From NCBI GenBank assembly GCA_905221605.1, contig CAJNDS010000424.1, positions 128,478-185,977 of the forward strand: DNA of 57,500 nucleotides, in the 5' to 3' direction. Source of the stretch: Symbiodinium natans (lineage: Eukaryota > Sar > Dinophyceae > Suessiales > Symbiodiniaceae). The notes under the pieces are model-generated. The model worked only from the letters and a program-made list of their open reading frames with translations, had not been told where the DNA came from and ran no database searches. The translations under genes were made by a program, and so were the position numbers. This document shows, one piece after another, positions 38,101-50,100 of the stretch (its first letter is position 1; every line of letters starts with the position of its first letter).

Positions 38101-41100
38101 TGACGCACCTCGTGGTCGTCAGCGCCTACGAGAATGTGACCATGTCCTCCGGTGCCGGGGTGGTGCTCACGGACTACAGCACGGTGGACACCGTCGCCAC
38201 GAACCTCTCCTTCGAAGACATGAACCCCCTGGCAGGCTTCGTGGAGGGCACTGTCATGGTCGGCGCGGCCGCCGACGAGTCGCAGATCTCCGGCTACGCC
38301 ATCTATTGGGGGCAGAGCTCCTCCATGAAGCTGGAAGGAGGGGAGCCAGGGCTGCAGGCCCAGTTCTACGCCATGCCCAGCTGCCCCTGCATGACCTGCA
38401 ACGTGGACTTTGCCTCCTTGGGCGCCCCCATCCTGGTGCAAGACGAGGCCGCGAACATGTACTCCTTCTCGCGCCCGGGCGGCGCCCTGTCAGCATGGCC
38501 TGGTCTGAACAGAAGCGAGTTTTTTGCTGCGAGGTGGCAGGGTCGAGTGACTCTTGCTGGTGGTCACTACACCATGACGCTGGTGTCGGATGATGGTGCA
38601 CGCATACTGATCAACGGAGCGCAGGCGCTGTCTACGACCGGCACCACTGGTGCGACCACTGCGAGTGGTGATATGTACATGCCTGCTGGCACACATGACG
38701 TGGAGCTCGAGTACTACCAGTGCCGTGGTTCATCTGGTGTGACTGTGGCGGTGAGTGGGCCTGACACAGGTTACATGGACGTGAGCCTCTGGACAGTCGC
38801 CCGGCACGGGCCGCTGCAGCGGCCGCCCTTGCTCACTCTTAGCAAGACCGGATCAGACCTGACAGGAACGATTCCCTCAGACACCATGGTTCCGATTGGT
38901 GCTACACACCTGCTCGCCTTTGCCCAGTCTCTGACTGGCTACGACTCCACGTCTTGGATCGCCGTGGCACTCCAGGACTTGATCCGTCCGAACGGCACGG
39001 CCCAAGCGCTGAACTTCACGGATATGAATCCAGCGCCCAACTTCATAGAAGGAGTCCTGCTGATCAAGCGTGCAGTGGCCGAGCAAGAGGTGAACTTCTA
39101 CAATGTCTACTGGGGTTCAAGCGCGACGGAAATCGTGAACGTGACCTCGCGCAGTGTGGGCAGCCTGAGCGACACGCGTCCCACGTGCAGTGGGGCCAGC
39201 TGTGGCGAGATTGTCATTGCTGCCGATGGGAGCAGTTCTCAGTGGAGTGTGACCCGTACTGCCTACAGCAACTACGAAAGCGCATCCATCACCCTCGTGG
39301 GACCGGCAGAGGTTCGCTTCACCTACCTGCACACGGAGCGCTGCTGCGACAAGATCCAATTGCTGGACACCTTCTACTCTGGGTTCACCACGCCCTCCGA
39401 CACCATCGTCCTTCCGGAGGGCGTGCATGTAGCGACTTGGAACTCCGACTTCAGCGTCACGAACAATGGGTGGAGCTTCATCTACACCTACCAGGGGCTC
39501 TCGGACGGCCGCCCGGGTCTCATCGCCAGCCTCCCCAAGCCGGAGGGCCAGCAAGACCTGGCGCTGCCGATCACTCCCCAAGCTCTCCTTGGGACGCACT
39601 TCATCGTGAAGACAGCCTCTTGGCAGCCTCGAGTGGTGCCCTTTTCCCTTTTTTCATTTTTTTGTGTTTCAAGGTTCCCTTGAAACCTAACCAACCCCCG
39701 AAAAAGGGTGCCCTCATATTGCATAATATCATTTGCTGGGCTACCAAGGCCTACAACCTGACGGAGAGCAGCGGCTCTGTGGCACTGGAGATCCAGGACT
39801 TGGCCCCAAACGTCATCCCCATCCACAGCGCCAGCTTCACAGACGAGGATCTCGGCAGCGGGGTCATCGGAGGGAACATCTCGATTTCAGCTGCCGCCAG
39901 CGTGACGGGCTTCCGGGTCTACTGGGGCCGCAACAGCACACACCCCATTGCTGGCGGGATTCCGGGGCTGTTGGCTGAGTACTTCTACTTGTCGCCAACC
40001 TCATACTACGATGCCATTCCGTACCTGGACTCCATGCAGCCGGACCTCGTCCAAGTGGAGAGCATGCTGTATCACCCAGAAACCAATGAAGCCTTCCCGG
40101 GCGTTGGGGTTTCAGATGCCTTCGCCGCGCGATGGACCGGGTACATCATGATCAGCTCCGGTGGCAGCTACCTCTTTACCTTGAACTCAGATCCTTGGGC
40201 AAAAAACGAACGAACCCCAAAAGGGTTTATGGCTCCATATCTACCTTATAATAGGGATTTATAGGTAGTATAGGGTAACATGACCCCCCCCCCCCCCGCA
40301 TTTTAGGGCTCTTAAGGATGATGGCAGCAAGCTCTACGTGAACGGCGTGCTTGTTGTGGACAACGACGGCGTCCATGGCATGCAAGCGATAAGTGGAGAC
40401 GCCTACCTCTACCCAGGCATGCACGCCGTGAAGGTCGACTACTTCGACCAGGAGTCGTATGCCGGCATCATGCTGTCGTACAGCGGCCCCGACACGGGCG
40501 GCGCGACCGTCGCCGTGCCGGGAAGTGTGCTACGCCACGGATCCCTGGACAACGCCCTGGTTGGAGAGTGCGTGGCGCAGGCCGGAGCCTGCACGGTGCA
40601 AGTCGTGAACGCGACGATCCCTACAGAGGCCAGCCACCTGCTTGTGCGAGCATATGACAGTGAAGGTGAGAGCACTACTGGCGCGTCCCTTGCAGTGGAG
40701 GACGCAGCGTTGCCCTCCCAGCCTGCCACAGGCATCTACTTCCAAGATGTGGACCCCGTGGCCGGTCAGGTGAGTGGCACCATCACGCTGGAGCCTGCAG
40801 AAGACCCGAGCCAGATCTCCCACTATGTCATCTACTGGGGCAGCTCCGCAACAGTCAAGCTTGATGGCGTCCCCATTGCACAGATTGCTGCCAACACCAG
40901 CGGCACTTCCAGAGGGTCTTGTGGTGTCAAGGGCCCGGATGACACACCCTTGCGCTTCACCCGAGAGGGCATCAATGGGCCCAAAATCGTCAACGGCCAA
41001 GATGCCAGTCGCTGTGAGTGGAGGTGGCAGGTGAGCCTGCGCTCACAAGGCTGGCACTTCTGCGGCGGCACGTTGATCTCGCCAAAGTGGGTGATGACGG

Positions 41101-44100
41101 CAGCGCACTGTGTCGAGGGAGGTGGCGGCTTTCAAGTCGTGACGGGAGACTTCGACAAGGATTCGGACTTAGATGCCAACGAGGAGACGCACCAGGTCCT
41201 GCGAGTCATATCGCACCTAGGTGGGGCTTTACTACAACTTCATCACTTTCTAAGGTTTAGGGTTCCTCTAATTTCATATTAAGGGGTTAAAGAGCAACCA
41301 AGGCACGAGCTCTACAACTCCAACACCATGACCCACGACTTCGCACTCATCGAGCTCGAGGCTGAAGTGGATACGACGGCCTGCGCGGCGTCCGCCTGCT
41401 TGCCTGATGCGGAAGTGCCTTGGGGCCGTGAAGGGAACCCTAAAAGGGCTTATGGCTCCATGTTACCCTGCAACAAGAATTATAGTGGTTTAAGGTCTAT
41501 GACCCCAATATAGGGTTTATATTAAGTTTATATTGCCTGAATAGGGATTATAGTAGTATAGCGTCCCCTAAACCCGAAACCCTAAACCCTAAACCCCAAA
41601 CCCTGAACCCTAAACCCTAGGGTTCCTATTTGGTCCTCGAGGTGCCAGCAGGCCAAGAGTGCTTCATCACGGGCTGGGGAACCCTGGCCAGCGGTGGCTC
41701 ATCGCCTTCCATCCTCCAGGAAGGTGCCTTGGGTTTAGGGTTTAGGGTTTAGGGTTTAGGGTTTAGGGTTCAGGGTTTAGGGTTTAGGGTTTAGGGTTTA
41801 GGGTTCATGTACCGCTATTCGCCGCTATACGACTGTCGAGGGACATGGGGCCACAACTAGACCGTTTTAGGATGTCTGGGGCTTCCTGTGGGACTTAATA
41901 ACCACTTATAACTGGGCTTATCACCCTACTTATAATGGGGATAACCCCTATAAGGCCCTTTAGGGGGATTGTAAGTAGGGTTATAAGTACAGTTATAATT
42001 GGTTAGTAAGTACCATGAACCTCCAAGCAAGGTATGGTGCTGGCTCTGACCAACTCGGAGTGCAATGCCCGCTACGCTGGGCAAATCCTCGACGACATGC
42101 TCTGCGCCTTGGGTTTAGGGTTTAGGGTTTAGGTTTAGGGTTTAGGTTTAGGGTTTAGGGTTTAGGGTTTAGGGTTTAGGGTTTAGGGTGATTGGTAGCC
42201 CAGTGGTACCCTTTACCCTCTTTTTGTGTTTATGGGTTTCCCGAAAAAAAAGGCAAAACAACAGAGGGTGCCCTAATCACAAGATAGTTACTGGGCTAGC
42301 AAGGCGCTCAGGGCACAGCCTCCGGAGGAATCGTCGACGCGTGCCAGGGAGACAGCGGCGGGCCCCTTGTCTGCCCCACCGGGGACGGCGCCTTGCTTGC
42401 AATTTCCGCGCGTCTGCGTGAAGCTGTGCCACTGACGCCGAGCTGCTGCCCTAAACCCTCCATAAGAATGTACGACACACGAGCTGAGGCAGGTACGTGC
42501 TTCACGGCGCAACCTCTTGGGGCTATGGCTGCGCAGACGCCGACTATCCTGGCGTCTGGTCGCGTATCACCTGGATTCTGGGCTGGATCGAGACCCACAC
42601 AGGCCCGCCCGGGGCTTGGGGTTTGGGGTTTATACCTTCAGAACACAGCAACCTACTGCTTTGTGGGTCGCCCAAGAATCCTATAAGGGGCTTTATCATG
42701 AGAACCTACAAAAGAAATGAGGTTTTGGGTTCTTAAGGTGGGGCTTCTAGGCCTATAGGTATTGCAAGCCTCAATTGAGTTTAGGGGGAGCATGGTCGCC
42801 AGGTTCGGAACACATGTCGTGCTCGCCCTAAAGTCCTAAATCCCCCGTATACTAAGCGTCCTTAACAGGGATTGTAGTACCCTCTATGATACTCCCTATC
42901 AAGGAGCTGCATGGTAGTAGAACATCCCAACCTACACCCAAAACCCGCGTGGGCTTTCTGATGGCCCACGCTGAAGTCGAAGCCCCTGGATTTTTTAAGA
43001 GCGGACTGCAACACCGACGCCTCTGTATATCCATCTTTGTAGTAGAGTAGGTAACATGTCTCACGCTCGACGCCGGGGACTTGCTGTGCACACGTCGCGC
43101 TTTAACCTTTTTGGGGTTCCCCTCAGAATCCCAAAGGTTAACCTTCAGTTCTCCTAGGTACTGGACAACTACGCCATTAATGGAGGCCTCTTAGGAGCCC
43201 CATACCCTATACACCCTAAACCCAACCCTAAACACTAAACCCTAAACCCCAAACCCCAAACCTTAAACCCTAAACCATGGCGGGCAGGCCCTCAAGGTAG
43301 CTCCCTCGCGCCTCGCCAGGCTTGACTCCCCAGACCGGAGGTGGGGGCAATGTGACCTACAACCTCACGGCCCAGGCCATCCTTGAAACCCTAAGCCCTA
43401 ATCCCTAAACCCTAAACCCTGAACCCTAAACCCTAAACAGGCCATCCCAGCCGGTGCGACGCATCTGCTTGTCTTCTCCTCCAAGCACGGGGCGGAGATG
43501 AGCACCGGGATCAGCGTTCCTTGGGCCCTATAAGTGAACCCGAAAAGGGTTTAGGGTTTAGGGTTAGGGTTTAGGGTTAGGGTTTAGGGTTTAGGGTTTA
43601 GGGTTTAGGGTTTAGGGTTTAGGGTTTAGGGTTTAGGGTGTGGGGTGTAGGGTGTAGGGTTTAGGGTTTAGGGTTTAGGGTTTAGGGTTTAGGGTTTAGG
43701 GTTTAGCTCATATTACTTTAATAGGAATTATTAGTCGTATAGGGTATATGACCCCAATTTTAAGGGGTTTTTGGCTCCATATGTACCTTAAATAGGGATT
43801 GTAGCAGTAGAGGGTATATGACCTCAATCTTCGGGTTCATAGACATTGGGATTATAGTAGTATAGGGTATATGACCCCAATTTTACGGTTCGTTGGGTCC
43901 TCAAGGTTCCCGTGGTAGACTTTGCTCCTACTTCTTTGGCGCCCGCGTCCATTTCCTTCACTGACACGGACCCTTCTCCGGGGGAGCTGGGGGGCACGAT
44001 CGTGATTGGACGAGCGGCAGACGAGACCAATGTCACCCACTACGCTGTCTACTGGGGTTCCTCCGACCAGACTGTCCTTGAGATCTTTGCGCAGGTGTGT

Positions 44101-47100
44101 TGGCTATAGGGATCACTTATAGGTCCTGTTCGTATAGAAGCATCCCGGAAAAAATTCACCCACCAAAAGTTCTAAAATGTCGAACAAACCGGCAGGTGCC
44201 AAAAGGCTCTGGAAGCCTTGAAATCCCAGTGCCGGCAAACACGCCACAGCCCTCGGGTGCTTCGCACTTCCTGGCATTCGTGGTGGGCCCTAGCGGCCAA
44301 GGCAGCAACCTTACAAGGGACCTTAGGGGTTCTTTGGGGGCTACTTCGGCACACAGGGAATATATAAGGTATATATAAGGAGGGAATAAGATTAAGGGGT
44401 TTCTTCGAGGGGTCCCTAAACCCTAAACCCCAAACCCTAAACCTAAACCTAAACCCTAAACCCTAAACCCTAAACCCTAAACCCTAAACCCTAAACCCTC
44501 TTATACCCCTTAAAAGGCAGCAACAGCGCGGCGGTGGCCATTGTGGATGTGGACCATTCCCGCGCGCCTGGGGGTCTCGCCTTCCAGGCCGCAGGGGGCC
44601 AAAAAGCCTTGGGGGGGATAAGGGTTTAGGGTTTAAGGTTTAGGGTTTAGGGTTGGGGCTTGGTAGCCCAGTGGTACCCTTTACCCTTTTTGGGGTTCTG
44701 GGTTGCCTTGTAACAGTAGCCAACCAAGAAAAGGGTGCCCTGATGATAATATGGTTACTGGGCTACTAAGGGGGGGGATTCTGCAAAGCCATGTTTGTAG
44801 AATCCTTATGTTTATGGTAGCCCTAAACCCTAGTTATTAAACCCTGCCCTAAACCCCAAGCCCCAAGCCCCAAGCCCCAAACCCCAAACCCCAAACCCCA
44901 AACCCCAAACCCCAAACCCCAAACCCTAAACCCTAAAACCCAAACCCCAAACCCTAAACCCCAAACCCCAAACCCCAAACCCTAAACCCTAAACCTTATG
45001 TTTAGGTGTTTTTTCTTTGCGCCCCGAAGGACGCAGATCCTGGACAGGGGACCGTGGGTGGAACCGTCACCATCCAGAGGGCGGCCAGCCAGACAGGTGG
45101 GGGGGGTGGGGGGGGGGGGTTTAGGGTTTAGGGTTTAGGGTTTCGGGTTTAGGGTTTAGGGTTTAGGGTTTAGGGTTTAGGGTGTTAGGGTGTTAGGGTT
45201 TAGGGTGTTAGGGTGTTAGGGTGTTAGGGTGTTAGGGTGTTAGGGTGTTAGGGTGTTAGGGTGTTAGGGTGTTAGGGTGTTAGGGTGTTAGGGTGTTAGG
45301 GTGTTAGGGTGCTAGGGTTTAGGGTGTTAGGGTGTTAGGGTTTTAGGGTTCTAGGGTTTTAGGATTTTACCTGAATCACGCTTTCGGGCACCCTCAATAT
45401 CAGGGCCACTCAGGCCAGTATTGAAAGAGGTGCTGAAATAGGATGGATCATCACCCTAAACCCTAAACCCTACACCCTAAACCCTAAACCCTAAACCCTA
45501 AACCCTAAACCCTAAACCGTGAGGGTTCCGTAATGTGGTCTCCTGGTTCATGATGCATGGGCCCTTGGGATGTATAGGGTACACAAGGGGTTTATACGGT
45601 TTAGGGTTTAGGGTTTAGGGTTTAGGGTTATGTAAGGGGTCCCCTTGTCAGGGCCCAAGCAACAACCCTTAGAAATCATGTAGAAATGGGCTCCAGGAGT
45701 CAGCCTAAACCCTCAAACCCTCAAACCCTCAAACCCTCAAACCCTCAAACCCTCAAACCCTCAAACCCTCAAACCCTCAACCCTCAACCCTAAACCCTAA
45801 ACCCGAAACCCTAAACCCTAAGCCGTAGAAATGAGCTCCAGGAGTCACCGCCTACAACCTCTATTGGAGCACGGGCTCTTGCACCACTCTGGGGGGCCAG
45901 ATTGCCAGCGTCTAGGCAGGCCCTTGGAATGTTTGATATTTTTTTTCGTTGGGTTTAGGGTTTAGGGTTTAGGGTTTAGGGTTTTGGGTTTTGGGTTTTG
46001 GGTTTTGGGTTTAGGGCTTGAAGATGTATTTTGGGTTTAGGGTTTGCCCTCATTTGAGTTCAAGAGTGATACTATTCATCAAGGTTTTTCGATTTTGCAG
46101 CGGGTTTGAAGGGCATACCGAGGCGTGACCGTCGCGCGCACCAGCATCGCCCCGTACTGCTTCACGGGAAACTCACTTCGCCTTCAGTTGAACTTTAAAC
46201 TTGTTGAACCCTAAACCCTAAACCCTAATTCCTAAGCCCTAAACCCTAAACCCTTTTTTCCCCTTGGTTATTGGAGAAGAAAGGAAATGCCTGCAGTGAC
46301 ATCAACGTGCTTCAGGAGGATGTCGGAGTCTACGTGGTGTCGCGTGCCTTGGGGTTCAGGGTTTCGGGTTTAGGGTTTAGGGTTTAGGGTTTAGGGTTTA
46401 GGGTTTAGGGCAACTTTGTGCTCAGGATAAAGGGTAGCACGGGGTCTGCGATGCCCAAACTCGGGGGACCGTTCAGTCCGCGAGGTGGCATGGACGGCTA
46501 CCGCAACGATGAGCGGGCGAGCCTGTACCTCGAAGGCCCGGGCGTCATCCGCTTCTCCCGGTTTGGAACCGAAGGCGGTTGCTAGGAAGCCAACTGGCGC
46601 CTGTTTGCTTTTTGTAAGGCAAACTTCCGGAAACTTCCGGAAACGGGTCTAGTTCAGATTCAGGGTTATCCTGGCGGCCTTCTAACAGCATTAAACCCGA
46701 AACTCTAGACCCTAAACCAGGGTTGCTTGGCTTAACTGGCTTAACCCCCCTTATGACTTCCTTAAATTAGCCCGTTTAGAACCCGAAACCCGAAACCCTA
46801 AGCCCTAAACCCTAAACCCTAAGCCCTAAACCCTGAACCCTAAACCCCTAGGCTACGACACCCTGACCATCGACGGAATGGCGCTTTCCGGCAGCAGCGT
46901 GCCAGCGGATGTTCAGCTCGGCGCCGGCCAGAAGCAGGTGGGTTTAGGGTTTAGGGTTTAGGGTATAGGGTTTTGGGGTTCTGAGCTCTGATCTTGGCCC
47001 CTAACCCCTCGTGGAATGGTTTAGGGTGTAGGGCGTAGGGTTTATAGGTTTTATAGGGTTTATAAAAGGATTTATAGGGTTTCGAGGGTTTAAAGGGTTT

Positions 47101-50100
47101 ATGCGGTTTATAGGATTTTATAGAATGTCATGGGGTTTATAGGGCTGATGTTAGGGATTATAGGGGGTTGAGGGTTTAGGGTCCTTAAACCCTAATGGAA
47201 TCTATTACTTGCATCGGAGCCTTCAATGAGACCCAGGGACTGGGTTTCAGCATTTTTCAGGCCTAAACTAACCCAACACCCTACACCCTAAACCCTAAAC
47301 CCTAAACTCTAAACCCTAAACCCTGAACCCTAAATCCTAAACCCCAAACCCCAAAAGGTCGATTGGTTCTCGGACTTCAGCGTGACTGGGGCCGGCTGGG
47401 TCTTCACCTATGAGTCCCGGGGTAACTTCGGGGACGCCACCTACGAGCTCCCTGGTAGCCCAAAAGGTACACTTTTATTTGGGCTTAGGGTTTAGGGTTT
47501 AGGGTTGAGCACTTGGGGTTCAGGGTTTAGAGTTTAGAGTTTAGGGTTTAGGGTTTACGGTTTAGGGTTTAGGGTTTAGGGTTTAGGTCTAGGGTCTAGG
47601 GTCTAGGGTTTAGGGTTCAGGATTTTCGATTTTCGTTTTTTCTTGGGGGTTCAAGGTTCCCTTAATAACCAACCCCCCCAAAAAAATAAAACCAATTAGA
47701 CAAAGGTGCCCTTATGATCATATGTTTATACTCATTTTTTGGGGGGTTTAAGGTTCCCTTATCAGGAAACCAATCCAACGAAAAAAGGGGGGTGCCCCTC
47801 TCAGAACTTGGTTGCTGGGCTATACCAAGGCTGCCTTACGGCACCTTCCTGCCCAGCTCGGCCACTGAGATGATGGTCTTCTCCGTGAGCGAGGGCTCCG
47901 AATATCGGGGGGCCTGTGCAGCGACCGCGGTGTCGGATTTCGCCCCGCCCTCCCAGATACCCCAGGCTCTGTGGTTCCAGGACTCTGACTCCGCCGCGGG
48001 GCTTGTGGGAGGTGACCTCATCATCCTCCAGTCCCGCAACCACAGCGGCCTTGAGGCCTACCACGTCTACTGGGGCGCCAACTCCACCCATCGACTGCCA
48101 GGTGTCGCCATGGTCGCAGCCGTACCGGCCACAACAGCGGGAACCAACGTCACGGTCACCATTGCCAGCGGAACCTCCCTGCCGGTCAACGCCACCACCC
48201 TCCTCGTGTTTGCCTCCTCCAGCAGCGGAGAGTCGCGCGGGGCCCTCAGCATCCGATTGGGCCTTGATACGAATTTGGAGTCCGGTGTCGTCCAGCGTAC
48301 CTCTGGGGAGTCTGGGGTATCTAGCAGAATCTAGCCAAGAACCTGCAACAAGCTGCAACCTCAGGTACAGCTGCCAGCGTAGAAGTCGTGGACTACGAGC
48401 CGGCGGAAGATGCCGCGACGTCCATCGCGTTTGTGGATGTCGACGAGGGCGAAGGGGTCGTGGCAGGCATGGCTTACATCGGCCGCGCCGCGGACGAGTC
48501 CCTTGGGGACCACATGAACCCTAAAATTAGGGTCAGATACCCTATACTACTATAATTCCCATCAAGGCACTATGAGCCATAAACCCCTTTAGGGATTCAT
48601 ATTTCGTCCCCAAGGTTCCCCTATACTATAGTTCCTATAAGGGCATATGAGTCATAAACCAATTTAGGGCTCCTGTTTCGTGCCCAAGGTCCTCTGTGGA
48701 CTTCTACAACCTCTACTTCTCCTTGGGCACCCAGAAGCTTGACTTTATCGGCTCGGTGCCTGCACCCACACTGGCAGTGCCTCGGCAAGGGGTCCTGATC
48801 TTCGGGTCTTAGGGTCTTAGGGTCTTAGGGTCTTAGGGTCTTAGGGTCTTAGGGTCTTAGGGTCTTAGGGTCTTAGGGTCTTAGGGTCTTAGGGTCTTAG
48901 GGTCTTAGGGTCTTAGGGTCTTAGGGTTTAGGCGGTTTAGGGTTTAGGGTTTAGGGTTTAGGGTTTAGGGTTTAGGGTTTAGGGTTTAGGGTTTAGGGTT
49001 TAGGGTTTAGGGTTTACAGCAGGGTGATCATCTTTGAAATCCTAAGCCGGGTTTTGGGGCAACCTCTGGCGGCCGAAATGACACGTGGTTTACGTAGAGC
49101 GTCGTGGGCTCAAGGAGCAATGGGCTAACGTGGGTTTCTGACTAGCGGACTCGGTACAGCAGAAACTGCCGCAACATGGCTGGCCGGCCCAACCCTAAAC
49201 CCGAAACCCTAAAACCCTAAACCCTAAACCCTAAACCCTAAACCCTAAACCCTGAACCCTGAACCCTAAACCCTAAAACCCTAAACCCTAAACCCTAAAC
49301 CCTAAACCCTGAACCCCTAAACCCCGCCATGTTCGAGGCCCGGCCGTCCTGCAGCGGCACCAGCTGCACGCAGATCGACATCCGGTCGGTTGCCGGTGGC
49401 ATCGCCTACGAGGTACCTTAGGGACCACATGAACCCTGGACTTGGGGTCACATACCCTATACGACTATACTTCCGAGTTCCTATTCAGGCACATGAACAC
49501 TAAAATTGTGGGGTCATATGCCCTATACTACTATAATCCCAATCAAGGCAATTTGAGCCACAAACCCTTTTAGGGTTCATCTTTCGTCCCCAAGGTCTCC
49601 CGAGGCACCAGCTACGACAACAATGAGCAAGCCAGCATCGCGGTGACAGGGCCAGGCATGATCAAGCTTCTTGGCATTCTTCTGTCTGGCTCTTAGGACT
49701 TAGGGTTTAGGGTTTAGGGTTTAGGTTTTGGTAGAAAGTACAGTAAGGAGCCTAGAAGTTAAACTCTTAGGGGGGGTTCGGAAGTCAGCCAAGGTTTACC
49801 TTCTTCACCACCGAGGTGGGGCCTGTGGCCATCATTCCAAGCTGATGTCAGTTACAGTATGTCTCGGACTTGACCCCTTTTTTCGGCCTAGAACAGCTGA
49901 GTTCATTTTTTAAAGATGTCGTCCTTGTTCAACCTCTCGAGGCGGGCTACGACTTCTTGACTATCCTTGGAACGGCCTACTCGGGCAACAGCATGCCCGG
50001 CGACATCGACATCCCCGCAGGAACCCATGAGATCGTCTGGCGATCGGACGGCTCAGTGCCTTGCTGTTGGTTGGTAGGGAATCAGGGAAAATGAGGTACC

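Larger units (their letters stand above)
42603..43319 (+). other. Intronic stretch after the S1 domain
   Basis: Holds a GGGTTCTTAAGG-type element (about 42690-42738), an F-type element (42838-42930), a G-type element (about 43037-43177) with 44 extra bases, and short arrays. Possible tiny exon at about 42999-43035 ([11 protein letters not shown]). Not supported by a join. Confidence 0.45.

Noticed and set aside
37801-38693. Several long ORFs in other frames of the 1.9-kb exon
   Set aside because: Shadow frames of a GC-rich exon whose + frame carries PAN, PA14 and module motifs.
49100-49125. Relic spliced-leader sequence (GGGCTCAAGG)
   Set aside because: Only a few bases resemble the dinoflagellate spliced leader 3' end; too short and not at an exon start.
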